A stretch of 32,851 nt of DNA. Source: Ruminococcus sp. UBA3855 (lineage in GTDB: Bacteria > Bacillota > Clostridia > Oscillospirales > Ruminococcaceae). The translations under genes were made by a program, and so were the position numbers. The stretch lies in assembly GCA_002392545.1 (NCBI GenBank), contig DGHF01000232.1, positions 1 to 32,851 on the forward strand, given 5' to 3'. The notes below the pieces were generated by a model. That model worked only from the letters and a program-made list of their open reading frames with translations, searched no databases and was not told the origin of the DNA. Below are positions 7,557-15,739 of this stretch, one piece after another; the stretch's first letter is position 1, and each line of letters begins with the position of its first letter.

Positions 7557-8561
7557 TTATGCCATTGACCCCGAAATTTCTACCAAATGGCAGATTGCCG
7601 GAATGGTTTCACCTTGCTGGGATGACATCGCTGAAAGCAATGCACCTGTTGCACAGAATAACACTCGTTTCATTGTGCCGTCTTTCAGCTTCGGCAGAAA
7701 ATACGCACAGAGAATGCTTGCTGAACATCCGCAGCCTGAACCGCCTGCATGAGTATCCTGCTGTTCCTCGTCAAACATCATCGCCCCACAATCCCGATGC
7801 ACGGCGGAAATGTTGATTCCTTGCTTCAACAGCAATTCAATCAGCAGGGGAGAACCGATATTTCCCAAATCTCCGGTGATAATGGCATCATAATGCTCCG
7901 GCGTGGTGTGCGTTCCGGTGAGATAGCGGTAAATCGTATCTGCGGCGGCTGGCGACATTGCCGCCCCCATGTTTGTGGCATCCTTTACACCAAGGTCACA
8001 GATGCGCCCGATGCATCCGCCTTCCAGCCGTGGGGAATTCGTCTCGGCGGACACCACCACTGCACCGGATGCCGTGCATGTCCATTGGGCGGTTGGAGTG
8101 CGCTGTCCGCCGTACGAAAGAGGGAAACGAAACTGCCTTTCTGCTGTCGAAAAATGCGACGACGTAACCGCTGCGACGTTTTGACAATATCCTCCGTCTG
8201 TCAGGATTCCGGCTGTCAACAGCGTTTCCGCCATTGTCGAACATGCTCCATACATCCCCAAAAACGGCACATCCGTGCCCCTTGCTGCGAATGTCGAAAC
8301 AGTGCATTGATTGATTAAGTCTCCAGCGGTGATGCAGTCAATTTCTTTCAGGGGCATTCCTGCTTTTTCCAAGGCAAGATTGAGCGTCTGCGACTGCATT
8401 TCACTTTCCGCCTGTTCCCAATTTTTCTGACCGAAAAAAGCATCTTCTTCGATTTTGTCGAAATATTGCCCCATTTTTCCCTCTGATTCTTTCTTTCCGG
8501 CTATTGCTGCATAACTGCGGATAGAGGGACGATTCCGGAATACGATGATACTATTTTCCAT
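7557..8561 (-). CDS. spoVAD: Stage V sporulation protein AD
   Basis: 334 residues, thiolase/ketosynthase-like fold. SpoVAD is a soluble protein bound to the spore inner membrane that binds dipicolinic acid and is required for its uptake into the forespore. Family features seen: 'FRNRPSIRSYAAIAGKKESEG', 'DKIEEDAFFGQKNWEQAE', 'DCITAGDLINQC', 'PFLGMYGACSTMAETL', 'SSHFSTAERQFRFPLSYGGQRTPTAQWT' and 'GDLGNIGSPL'. Start ATG 8561 with AGAGGTG upstream. In bacilli and many clostridia it sits between spoVAC and spoVAE; here it stands alone, and a spoVAE-type gene is 17 kb away in a germinant-receptor operon. A sigma-G promoter is expected, but I could not identify a convincing one. Confidence 0.96.
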   Translation of the reverse strand: MENSIIVFRNRPSIRSYAAIAGKKESEGKMGQYFDKIEEDAFFGQKNWEQAESEMQSQTLNLALEKAGMPLKEIDCITAGDLINQCTVSTFAARGTDVPFLGMYGACSTMAETLLTAGILTDGGYCQNVAAVTSSHFSTAERQFRFPLSYGGQRTPTAQWTCTASGAVVVSAETNSPRLEGGCIGRICDLGVKDATNMGAAMSPAAADTIYRYLTGTHTTPEHYDAIITGDLGNIGSPLLIELLLKQGINISAVHRDCGAMMFDEEQQDTHAGGSGCGCSASILCAYFLPKLKDGTMKRVLFCATGALLSAMSSQQGETIPAICHLVEISGSMA

Positions 8562-8659
8562 ATTTTTGACACCTCTTTGTCGTTGATGTGGGTATTTTTC
8601 CCGATATTCTGCAATTTATACAAAATTATTAAACTGATTAAAAATATTCAAATAAGAAT

Positions 8660-8714
8660 TATCGCACAGTTTTCAGAAAATTTTCATAAACTTATCACAT
8701 TAGTAGGTTACAAT
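8660..8714 (+). promoter_or_regulatory. Four 11-bp tandem repeats plus -10 box upstream of candidate sRNA 1
   Basis: Seven-base repeats begin at 8660 (TATCGCA), 8671 (TTTCAGA), 8682 (TTTCATA) and 8693 (TATCACA), each exactly 11 bases apart. A -10 box TACAAT (8709-8714) begins 16 bases after the start of the last repeat; no -35 box is present at its place. This is the layout of PhoB/PhoP-type activated promoters, where a 7+4 direct repeat replaces the -35 element. The second locus at 19706-19760 has the same geometry. Confidence 0.7.
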
Positions 8715-8720
8715 TAGCCT

Positions 8721-8813
8721 GTCGTGAGGAAGTCCCCAATTCCTTGCGATATCCCCTATATAATCCCTATATCATGGCAGAAAGAGCCGCTTTGGCGGTT
8801 CTTTCTGTTTTTT
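8721..8813 (+). ncRNA. Candidate C-rich small RNA 1
   Basis: Predicted from geometry, about 93 nt: it starts about 7 bases after the -10 box and ends in a strong terminator. Hairpin AGGAA/TTCCT (8727-8731 with 8740-8744) exposes a GTCCCCAA loop. Next comes the block 8751-8776 (ATCCCC, then ATAATCCCTATATCATG), mostly unpaired, then the terminator. It carries no open frame with a ribosome site. The same block, loop type and terminator position recur in candidate sRNA 2. C-rich single-stranded motifs in Firmicute sRNAs often target Shine-Dalgarno sequences; that role is inference. The 340 bases between spoVAD and the aminotransferase are otherwise empty apart from terminators. Confidence 0.6.
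8778..8813 (+). terminator. Strong intrinsic terminator of candidate sRNA 1
   Basis: A 13-bp stem (8778-8790 with 8795-8807, one G-U pair), 4-base loop and six T. There is no T run on the minus strand, so it terminates plus-strand transcription, although no plus-strand protein gene lies upstream. Confidence 0.92.
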
Positions 8814-8828
8814 CGGATATTTTACGAA

Positions 8829-8871
8829 AAAAGAAGAAACCCCTCTGCATTTGCAGGGGATTTCTTCTTTT
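8829..8871 (-). terminator. Terminator of the aminotransferase gene
   Basis: Long inverted repeat (AAGAAGAAACCCC and GGGGATTTCTTCTT as outer arms, TGCA inner arms) with a T run on the minus strand. It ends the gene starting at 10176. Confidence 0.88.
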
Positions 8872-8901
8872 ATAGAAAGAAAGTTGTCAAGAAATCGGGA
8901 A

Positions 8902-10176
8902 TTATGCGTTCAGAAGCTTTTCAGCAGATGCCATTTTCACACAGAGGACAAATAACTCCATTGCCTTTTTCAGTTCGTCAACTTCCGGATAACTTGGTGC
9001 AATGCGGATGTTTCTGTCTTCGGGGTCTTTGCCGTAGGGGAACGCTGCGCCTGCACCAGTGAGGACAACTCCGGCATCCTTGCAAAGCTGTACAATGCGC
9101 TTCGCTGTGCCCTGCGGTGCGTTGAAAGATACGAAATAACCGCCCTTCGGTTCTGTCCATTCACCGATTCCCAGCGGACGGATTTCCTGATTCAGCATCT
9201 CCAGAACACAATTGAATTTCGGTTCTAACAATGCACGGTGCTTTTCCATGTGTGCAAGGACGTTTTCAAACTTGCCGTCAAAGAATTTCACGTGGCGAAT
9301 CTGGTTGACCTTGTCAAAGCTAATTGTGAAGCAGGTCAAGCCCTTTTTCAGGTCTGCAAGATTTGCCTTTGAGGTCGCAAGCAGGGAAACACCTGCACCA
9401 GAAAATGTTACCTTGGAAGTGGAGGCGAATTCATAAACCATGTCTTCATTTCCGGCTTTTCTGCATTCTTCCAGAATCGGCAGAATCACTCTCGGATTGT
9501 CACAAAGATGATGTACACAGTAGGCATTGTCCCAGAAAATACGGAAATCTTTGGCAAGTGGCTTTAATCCTGCGAAACGCTTTACAACTTCGTCACTGTA
9601 TACAATGCCGGACGGGTTCGAATACTGCGGTACACACCAGATTCCCTTGACTGCTTCATCTTCGGAAACATATTTTTCTACCAAATCCATATCAGGTCCA
9701 TTTTCGTCCGTTGGAATGTTAATCATCTCGACACCGAAAAATTCCGTGATGCGGAAATGTCTGTCATAGCCCGGAACAGGGCAGAGGAATTTCACCTTGT
9801 CAAGTTTGCCCCATGGGGTATTTCCCATAATGCCGTGCGTGAATGCGTAGCTGATGGTGAAATACATTGCCTGCAAAGAGGCATTTCCAAACATGAAAAT
9901 TTCGTCCGGTTCTACTCCCAGCATCGGGGCGAATAACTTCTTTGCTTCCGGAATGCCGTCAAATCCGCCATAATTACGGCAGTCTCCGGCTTCGCTTGTC
10001 ATATCGTCATTCGAAACGCAGTTCAGAAGGTCTGCACTCAAATCCAGCTGTTTCGGTGAGGGCTTGCCTCTGGACATATCCAGTTTTAAATTTTCTGCCT
10101 GAAATGCAGAATACTGCTTCTGACATTCTTCATAAAATGCGGTCAGTTGCGCCTGAGAATAACAATTTAACTCCAT
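8902..10176 (-). CDS. Aspartate aminotransferase, subgroup Ic (PLP-dependent)
   Basis: 424 residues, fold-type I PLP enzyme. Sequence features match the subgroup Ic aspartate aminotransferases: 'LDMSRGKPSPKQLDLSADLL' near the N-terminus, 'NYGGFDGIPEAKKLFAPMLG', 'CPVPGYDRHF', 'WCVPQYSNPSG', 'WDNAYCVHHL', the PLP lysine in 'FASTSKVTFSGAG' (Lys255) and 'NIRIAPSYP'. Expected reaction: aspartate and 2-oxoglutarate to oxaloacetate and glutamate; the exact substrate is inferred. The frame runs upstream to 10263, but I chose the ATG at 10176 since AAGGAG lies 10 bases before it and homology begins there. Single-gene transcript with its own promoter and terminator. Confidence 0.92.
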   Translation of the reverse strand: MELNCYSQAQLTAFYEECQKQYSAFQAENLKLDMSRGKPSPKQLDLSADLLNCVSNDDMTSEAGDCRNYGGFDGIPEAKKLFAPMLGVEPDEIFMFGNASLQAMYFTISYAFTHGIMGNTPWGKLDKVKFLCPVPGYDRHFRITEFFGVEMINIPTDENGPDMDLVEKYVSEDEAVKGIWCVPQYSNPSGIVYSDEVVKRFAGLKPLAKDFRIFWDNAYCVHHLCDNPRVILPILEECRKAGNEDMVYEFASTSKVTFSGAGVSLLATSKANLADLKKGLTCFTISFDKVNQIRHVKFFDGKFENVLAHMEKHRALLEPKFNCVLEMLNQEIRPLGIGEWTEPKGGYFVSFNAPQGTAKRIVQLCKDAGVVLTGAGAAFPYGKDPEDRNIRIAPSYPEVDELKKAMELFVLCVKMASAEKLLNA

Positions 10177-10234
10177 TGAAAATCGACTCCTTGTGATATG
10201 ATTGCCGGAAGTCCGGCTGTTTTTTCCATGCTCT

Positions 10235-10263
10235 ATTATACAGCAGTTCGGGCATTTTTGCAA
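10235..10263 (-). promoter_or_regulatory. Sigma-A promoter of the aminotransferase gene
   Basis: Minus-strand TTGCAA (10263-10258), 17-base spacer, TATAAT (10240-10235). A small inverted repeat GCCGGAAGTCCGGC-like (10203-10217) lies between it and the ribosome site. Confidence 0.85.
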
Positions 10264-10461
10264 GTAAAATTTGAAAAGTTTTCAGAAATTTTGTCGTGTT
10301 ATACGGAAATGAACCGAAAAAAACGGAATGGAATGTGAATTTTGACGTGAAAATTGTATTCGAGCGGTGTTCAGTTGTCCTTGCAAGAAAAACAAATTGG
10401 TAAAAAATGATTGATTTGAGAGGGGAGCAAATAAAATTTTCAACTTTTTTTGAAAACCCCC

Positions 10462-10490
10462 TTGACAAATTCATCAAAAACGTTTACAAT
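10462..10490 (+). promoter_or_regulatory. Sigma-A promoter of the rny leader
   Basis: TTGACA (10462-10467), 17-base spacer, TACAAT (10485-10490). Expected start near 10497, about 290 bases before rny. The 10264-10461 stretch to its left holds only A/T-rich sequence and no gene. Confidence 0.85.
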
Positions 10491-10496
10491 AATATT

Positions 10497-10743
10497 GTTG
10501 TATGATATTTGAGTGACTCTCTGTTCCAAAAAATGGAATGAGGATTGCATCTGGTGTGAGCCGGATACGCAAGCAGTATTTGCAGCTTCAGGACCGCTCC
10601 GGTCTGTTTATATCATTAACACTTCTTTTCAATTCCGCTGGTGCGGTAAATATATTCTGGGGGTTCGCCCTCATCTTTGAAGTTTGAAAAATGAATAAAG
10701 AAGCAGCATTTACCGCCTGCGTGAAAGTTTCCATGCATCAATA
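10497..10743 (+). ncRNA. Long structured leader or ncRNA upstream of rny
   Basis: About 245 nt without a coding frame. Its ends pair: 10493-10504 with 10732-10743 (10 Watson-Crick, one G-U, one mismatch; about 7 pairs if transcription starts at 10497). Inner helices: TTCCA/TGGAA (10524-10528/10534-10538), CCGGA/TCCGG (10561-10565/10598-10602), a perfect 9-bp GCGGTAAAT/ATTTACCGC (10643-10651/10708-10716) that encloses GGG-TTCG-CCC (10661-10670) and TCTTT/AAAGA (10674-10678/10697-10701). No terminator separates it from rny, so it is probably a 5' leader. It matches no RNA family I can recognise (not tmRNA, SRP, RNase P, T-box or 6S). Confidence 0.5.
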
Positions 10744-10785
10744 GGAGAAAAGAAACTGATTGAAACAAAAGGAGGTAATGCACAA

Positions 10786-12456
10786 ATGCCAAGTACGATT
10801 TTGGTGGTCATCATTGTTGTTCTTGTGGTTGCTCTTTGCGCTGCGGTTGCAGTTGGTTACATGAAAACCAATGAGGCAATGTCAAAGGGTATCCAACAGG
10901 GCGAGACACGTCAGAAAGAGAAGATGGAAAAAACCATCCGTGAGACTGAACGACGGGCAAAGGCTGGTATTGAAGCCGCTGAACAGCAAGTTCGTGATGC
11001 TGATGCAAGAGCTGCCAAGGCTCAGGCACAGTTGGAAGCCGTGGAAGAAGCTGCTCAGAAAGATGCTGAAACTATCCGCAAAGAGGCTGTCGTTGAGGCG
11101 AAGGACGAAATTTTCAAGCTCCGTCAGGATGCGGAAAAGGAAATTCGTGACCGCCGTAATGAAGTAACCAAACAGGAACGCCGTCTGCATCAGAAGGAAG
11201 AAAGCCTTGATAAAAAAATTGACTCCCTCGAAAAGAAAGAGGAAGTTTTACAGGGAAAACTTCAGGAGGCGGAAAGTATCCGTGAACAGGCGGAACAAAT
11301 CAGACAGCAACAGCTCGAAACTCTTGAGCGCATTTCCGGTCTGACCAGAGAACAGGCGAAGGAATATATCCTGCAAACGCTGGATAATGAGCTTGTTCAC
11401 GAAAAGGCTGTCCGGATTTCTGCCTATGAACAACAAGTCAAAGAAGAAGCCGAGGAAAAGGCAAGAGGGTATATTTCTCTTGCTATTGCAAAATGCGCTG
11501 CTGACCAAGTTTCCGAAGCTGCTGTTTCTGTTGTTGCTCTTCCAAGTGACGAAATGAAGGGCAGAATTATTGGTCGTGAAGGGCGGAACATCCGCACGCT
11601 GGAAACGCTGACCGGTGTTGACCTGATTATTGACGATACTCCGGAGGCTATCACACTTTCCTGCTTTGACCAAGTTCGCCGTGAAATTGCAAGAATCGCT
11701 CTGGAAAGGCTTATCAGTGACGGCAGAATTCATCCGTCACGCATTGAGGAAATGGTGGAAAAAGCCAAGAAGGAAGTCGAACACCGTATTAAACAGGAGG
11801 GTGAACGTGCCATTCTGGAAACCAATGTTCACGGAGTCAATCATGAGCTTGTCAAGCTTCTGGGGCGTCTGCACTACCGCACAAGCTACCGTCAGAATGT
11901 GCTGACACATTCTATCGAGGTTTCACAGCTCTGTGGAGTTCTGGCGGCGGAACTGGGTGTTGACGTGAATCTTGCCAAAAGGGCTGGTCTGCTCCATGAC
12001 ATTGGCAAGGCTCTGACCTCTGAACAGGAGGGGTCTCATGTTCAGCTGGGTGTTGATGTTTGCCGGAAAGCAAAGGAAAATCCTGAGGTAATTCATGCCA
12101 TTGAAGCGCACCATAATGATGTTGAGCCAAGAACTGCCATTGCTTGTATTGTTCAGGCGGCGGATGCCATTTCTGCGGCAAGACCGGGGGCACGTTCGGA
12201 AAATTATGAGAATTACATCAAGCGTCTGGAAAAGCTGGAAGAAATCTGCAAGTCTTACAAGGGCGTTGAAAAATGCTATGCTGTACAGGCTGGCAGGGAA
12301 ATCCGTGTTATGGTACAGCCGGAAATTATCAACGATGAAGGTATGACTCTGGTTGCAAGAAAGATTGCAAAACAGATTGAAGACGAAATGGAATATCCCG
12401 GACAGATTAAAATCAATCTGATTCGTGAGAGCCGTGCTGTGGATTATGCAAAGTAA
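10786..12456 (+). CDS. rny: Ribonuclease Y
   Basis: 556 residues. Endoribonuclease that starts mRNA decay in many Firmicutes, anchored in the membrane. Order: N-terminal transmembrane helix (residues about 4-24), long charged coiled coil (about 30-225, rich in Glu/Lys/Arg/Gln), KH RNA-binding domain with 'VVALPSDEMKGRIIGREGRNIR', then an HD domain with 'TSYRQNVLTHSIEVSQLCG', 'RAGLLHDIGKAL' (the HD metal pair) and 'AIEAHHNDVEPRT'. The usual length is about 520; the extra is in the coiled coil. The ribosome site GGAGG lies 10 bases before the ATG. It has a long structured leader, which is unusual enough to suggest post-transcriptional control, and ends in a strong terminator. Confidence 0.98.
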   Translation: MPSTILVVIIVVLVVALCAAVAVGYMKTNEAMSKGIQQGETRQKEKMEKTIRETERRAKAGIEAAEQQVRDADARAAKAQAQLEAVEEAAQKDAETIRKEAVVEAKDEIFKLRQDAEKEIRDRRNEVTKQERRLHQKEESLDKKIDSLEKKEEVLQGKLQEAESIREQAEQIRQQQLETLERISGLTREQAKEYILQTLDNELVHEKAVRISAYEQQVKEEAEEKARGYISLAIAKCAADQVSEAAVSVVALPSDEMKGRIIGREGRNIRTLETLTGVDLIIDDTPEAITLSCFDQVRREIARIALERLISDGRIHPSRIEEMVEKAKKEVEHRIKQEGERAILETNVHGVNHELVKLLGRLHYRTSYRQNVLTHSIEVSQLCGVLAAELGVDVNLAKRAGLLHDIGKALTSEQEGSHVQLGVDVCRKAKENPEVIHAIEAHHNDVEPRTAIACIVQAADAISAARPGARSENYENYIKRLEKLEEICKSYKGVEKCYAVQAGREIRVMVQPEIINDEGMTLVARKIAKQIEDEMEYPGQIKINLIRESRAVDYAK

Positions 12457-12460
12457 GATA

Positions 12461-12493
12461 AATCGGGGCGGTTTCTGACCGTCCCGATTTTCA
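12461..12493 (+). terminator. Intrinsic terminator of rny
   Basis: 12-bp stem (12461-12472 with 12478-12489, one G-U) with a 5-base loop, followed by TTTTCATTTT. Confidence 0.88.
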
Positions 12494-12516
12494 TTTTCAC
12501 AAGGAGGGAATTTTTT

Positions 12517-13965
12517 ATGCCGAAAACGGCAAAAACGATTTTCAATACAACCGAAAAATCTAACTTTATTCTAAATATGAAAACAGAAGATTACTGGAGA
12601 TATAATCTCAGAATCATGCAGTTATTTTTGATTCTGATACCTATTTTCAGTGCGGTTCTGGAGTTTGCAAAGGTGTACAGTGTACCGCCGATGGCTCTTT
12701 CCATTGCGGGAGTGTTTGCGATGGTGTTCGTGTTCATCGGTTATATGAAATCAGTTACCCCGAAACGGTTGATTCTTCCAACTGTTTTAGCAGTGGGAAT
12801 GATTGCATGGGGGTGTGTCAGCCTGTTTAATTGCTTCTATCCAAAAATTGCTATTTTTGGAGCTGACGGACGTGGTGAAGGGTTGCTTTCAATTATTTTT
12901 TATGCATGTTTTTTCCTGATGGGTGCACAATTGGGAACAGAGGAAAATCAATTGAAATTAGTCCGGAGTATGCTGGTGATGACCTTCGTGGAATGCATCT
13001 GGGCTTTGTTGCAGGTTTTACCGATTGGCTTTCCGTCTTATTACAGAAGCCTTGAACCGATTCTGATTTTTGATTTATTTTTACCGTCAGGATTGACAGG
13101 AAGCCCTGTTCTCCTTGCATCACTGCTTTGCATGATGGAAATACCGGCGGTGATGTGTTCTGCATTTGAAAAAGAAAAGAAACATCGTGTATTTGCATGG
13201 ATTTGTGCAGTCCTGTTTCCGGTTTTGTCGGTCAAAACACAATGTACTCTTGGGATTGCCGGAATGGCAGTTGCAATTCTCGCTTCTGTGATTTGCGTTT
13301 TTATCCGGAAAGAGGGCAAGCAAGCCGGAATCCGTCTTGGTGCGCTTCTGGTGGCGTTTGTGATTGGTCTGGGGTGGGTGTATGCTTCACCGTCCCTGAA
13401 TAATTCCTACGACCGCAAAGCAGGTGAAAACGCTGATATTGCAAATGGAATTGTATTGTATGACGGCGGTATTTTCTGGAAAGACAGTGCCTACCGTCTG
13501 GAGGTAAGCGGTTACCCTGTGAATGGTTCAAAGAATCCGTATGGTGATTTTAATATTGATTCTCCTGTTGAAACTTATGAACGATTATGGAAAGTAACCA
13601 CTGATATTATCAAACAATTCCCTCTTGCTGGAACTGGAGAAGATAATCTGATATATCCACAATTATTTCAGTCGCTTTCCATCAACCAAAATCCGAACAC
13701 TTTCGACAGGGCATATAATTTTTATCTGCAAATGGCTGGGACTACCGGAATTCCTATGCTGTTGTTATTTATTGCCCTGATGGCAACGGCTTTCGTTCAG
13801 GGGAAAAATGTGGAGACAGATTCTCCGTGGCTTCGTACAATGGTTTATGGGGCGGTGACAGTATATCTGATAGTTATGGTAATCGGGTCAAGCAGTATCA
13901 CGGTAACGCCTTTATTCTGGATGCTTGCAGGGTGCTGTTGCTATCTCGGAAAAGAGGAATGGTAA
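12517..13965 (+). CDS. O-antigen ligase/polymerase-like membrane protein
   Basis: 482 residues, about 10-12 hydrophobic helices. Features of the Wzy_C/O-antigen ligase family: 'GADGRGEGLLSIIFYACFF', 'GLTGSPVLLASLLCMMEIPA', a large hydrophilic loop of about 100 residues (after 'GWVYASPSLNN'), and 'AYNFYLQMAGTTGIPMLLL' in place of the usual HN...G.G region. Family members join or polymerise surface glycans on lipid carriers. The partners are not in this window, so the substrate is unknown. The ribosome site AAGGAGGG is 7 bases before the ATG. No clear promoter was found between the rny terminator and this gene. It leads a cluster with the AEC transporter, 3 bases downstream. Confidence 0.75.
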   Translation: MPKTAKTIFNTTEKSNFILNMKTEDYWRYNLRIMQLFLILIPIFSAVLEFAKVYSVPPMALSIAGVFAMVFVFIGYMKSVTPKRLILPTVLAVGMIAWGCVSLFNCFYPKIAIFGADGRGEGLLSIIFYACFFLMGAQLGTEENQLKLVRSMLVMTFVECIWALLQVLPIGFPSYYRSLEPILIFDLFLPSGLTGSPVLLASLLCMMEIPAVMCSAFEKEKKHRVFAWICAVLFPVLSVKTQCTLGIAGMAVAILASVICVFIRKEGKQAGIRLGALLVAFVIGLGWVYASPSLNNSYDRKAGENADIANGIVLYDGGIFWKDSAYRLEVSGYPVNGSKNPYGDFNIDSPVETYERLWKVTTDIIKQFPLAGTGEDNLIYPQLFQSLSINQNPNTFDRAYNFYLQMAGTTGIPMLLLFIALMATAFVQGKNVETDSPWLRTMVYGAVTVYLIVMVIGSSSITVTPLFWMLAGCCCYLGKEEW

Positions 13966-13968
13966 TCA

Positions 13969-14898
13969 ATGTCCGCAATCGTATTGAAACAAGCAGTCAT
14001 TATGATGATTCTCATAGCTGTCGGGGCTGGATGCTTTAAAATGAAACTGCTTTCCAGAGAAACTGTCAGTCAGATTTCCGGACTGGTTCTGAAAGTCGTC
14101 AATCCTGTTGTGATATTGATGGCATATCAAAGGGAATTCAAGCCGGAACTTGTCAAAAATCTGGGGTTTTCGTTTCTTGCTTCGGCGGTTTCGTATGTGG
14201 TGGCTTTCGTGGTGGCATATGTCGCCATTCCCAAAAAAGAGGGCAGGGAAATTGTCATTGAACGATTTTCAAGTATTTATTCCAACTGCGGATTCATGGG
14301 GATTCCATTGGTACAGGCAATGTTTCAGTCAGAGGGTGTTTTTTATCTGACGGCATATCTGACCATGTTCAATGGGCTGGTGTGGTCTCATGGGGTCATG
14401 CAGATGTCAGGGGAACGGTCTTTGAAGTCCTTGGGGAAGATTCTCCGGTCTCCGGCGATTATTGCCATTATTGCCGGAATGATACTGTTTTTCTGTCAAA
14501 TCATGTTACCGGAAGTATTGGCGGAAACATTCGAAATGATTGGAAGCTTGAATTCTCCGCTTGCTATGTTCGTGGCAGGGGCAACCATCATTCAGACCAA
14601 TTTACCGGAAGTTGTCAAAAAGCCACGAATTTTTTATGTTTGTCTGCTGAAACTGCTGGTTATTCCGGTGCTGACTATTCTGGCATTGACTCTGATTCAG
14701 GCAGATACTACCGTGGAAATGACTATCACGGCGGCAACAGCTGCGCCCAGTGCGGCGATTTGCACCATGCAATGCTTAAATTACAAAAAAAATGCGTCTT
14801 ATGCATCCGAAATTTTCGCCGTGACAACATTGTTTTCCGTGGCAACAATGCCCCTGATGATGGTAATTTATGAGAGAATCGGCACTTTGCTTGGATGA
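13969..14898 (+). CDS. AEC (auxin efflux carrier) family transporter
   Basis: 309 residues with about 10 transmembrane helices in two halves. Family signs: 'GAGCFKMKLLSRETVSQISGLVLKVVNPVVILMAY' and 'YSNCGFMGIPLVQAMFQSEGVFYLTAYL' (the Asn/Gly/Pro crossover region), then 'NSPLAMFVAGATIIQ' and 'AAPSAAICTMQCLNY'. Members export organic acids or other small anions; the substrate cannot be told. GAGG lies 11 bases before the ATG. The 3-base gap from the upstream gene implies one transcript. Confidence 0.9.
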   Translation: MSAIVLKQAVIMMILIAVGAGCFKMKLLSRETVSQISGLVLKVVNPVVILMAYQREFKPELVKNLGFSFLASAVSYVVAFVVAYVAIPKKEGREIVIERFSSIYSNCGFMGIPLVQAMFQSEGVFYLTAYLTMFNGLVWSHGVMQMSGERSLKSLGKILRSPAIIAIIAGMILFFCQIMLPEVLAETFEMIGSLNSPLAMFVAGATIIQTNLPEVVKKPRIFYVCLLKLLVIPVLTILALTLIQADTTVEMTITAATAAPSAAICTMQCLNYKKNASYASEIFAVTTLFSVATMPLMMVIYERIGTLLG

Positions 14899-14916
14899 TA
14901 GAAGGGAGTTATGACA

Positions 14917-15669
14917 ATGAAACGCAAAAAAACAACGGCTGTTCTTTTGTCCCTGATAATGCTTTCCGGTTCTGCTGTGCTTTCAGTTCATGCCACTGAC
15001 GGCTGGCGGAAAGTCTATGAAACGGTTCTGACGGAATTTCAGGGAACAGATTATTTTGTGGATGATGAAAGTTTCGGTTCTATGTGGAATATCTTCGACA
15101 TTAACAGTGACGGCGTTCCGGAGCTGTTCGTTTCGGTGAGTGCTTCTCATGTGGGAGGCTGTGCCATTTATGCTTTTCAGGACGGGGAAGGAATCCGCCT
15201 TGGAGAAGAGGAACAATTTTTCGGGGAATGGGGCGTGACTTCTGCCTGTCAGGCGGAATCACTCGTCAAATCGGAACATTTCAACATGGGTTTGCTGGAT
15301 GTTGCCTATTATCATTTCGACGGCACATCTTTGGAACTCGTGGACAGATTCAGCAATGATGAGGGCGCACAGGTCGGCGGAAATGCCACTTATTACCATA
15401 ATGGAGAAGTCGTCACCAAAGAAGAATACCTTTCTGCAATCAATCCGTATGATGCAATGCATTGGGTAAATGATATCGGGAGAGAATATTATTTTTCACA
15501 ATTGGACTTGTTCAAAGGGGATATTCCGCCGGCAAAAGTTCCGGTCGTCCTTGAAACTGTTGATGATAAAAGACCTGACCTGAAAACGACTTTGCTTTAT
15601 GGCGGTATTCCGGCTTTGATTATTGCTCTGATTTCGGCGATGGTTTCCATCATATGGCGACATTCATAA
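14917..15669 (+). CDS. Secreted membrane-anchored protein, unknown function
   Basis: 250 residues. Signal peptide (MKRKKTTAVLLSLIMLSGSA, probable cleavage near VHA), an extracellular domain, and a C-terminal transmembrane helix (LLYGGIPALIIALISAMVSI) with a short basic tail. 'FDINSDGVPELFVSVSA' is like the VCBS/FG-GAP or EF-hand repeats of surface proteins. Start: an ATG at 14911 lies only two bases from GGGAG, so the second ATG (14917) is preferred. It follows the AEC gene closely and probably shares its transcript. No catalytic motif seen. Confidence 0.75.
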   Translation: MKRKKTTAVLLSLIMLSGSAVLSVHATDGWRKVYETVLTEFQGTDYFVDDESFGSMWNIFDINSDGVPELFVSVSASHVGGCAIYAFQDGEGIRLGEEEQFFGEWGVTSACQAESLVKSEHFNMGLLDVAYYHFDGTSLELVDRFSNDEGAQVGGNATYYHNGEVVTKEEYLSAINPYDAMHWVNDIGREYYFSQLDLFKGDIPPAKVPVVLETVDDKRPDLKTTLLYGGIPALIIALISAMVSIIWRHS

Positions 15670-15710
15670 AAAGTTAAAAAATGTAACAAAATAATTGTGC
15701 AAAATTCGTC

Positions 15711-15739
15711 TTGCCTTTTTTTCGGGCTTGTGATATAAT
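15711..15739 (+). promoter_or_regulatory. Extended -10 promoter of the ROK/TraX pair
   Basis: TTGCCT (15711-15716), 17-base spacer, TATAAT (15734-15739) with TGA before it. The leader to 15828 is about 80 bases without an obvious hairpin. Confidence 0.75.

Noticed and set aside
8780..8871. Two adjacent hairpins as an inverted-repeat mobile element
   Set aside because: Each is a terminator with its T run on the expected strand; the two stems are unrelated in sequence.
10497..10743. Leader as tmRNA, SRP RNA, RNase P RNA, 6S RNA or T-box
   Set aside because: It lacks the T-box consensus, the SRP GGAA-type loop context, the RNase P GAGGAAAGTCC core and a tRNA-like end; the fold is multi-branched, unlike the single long hairpin of 6S RNA.
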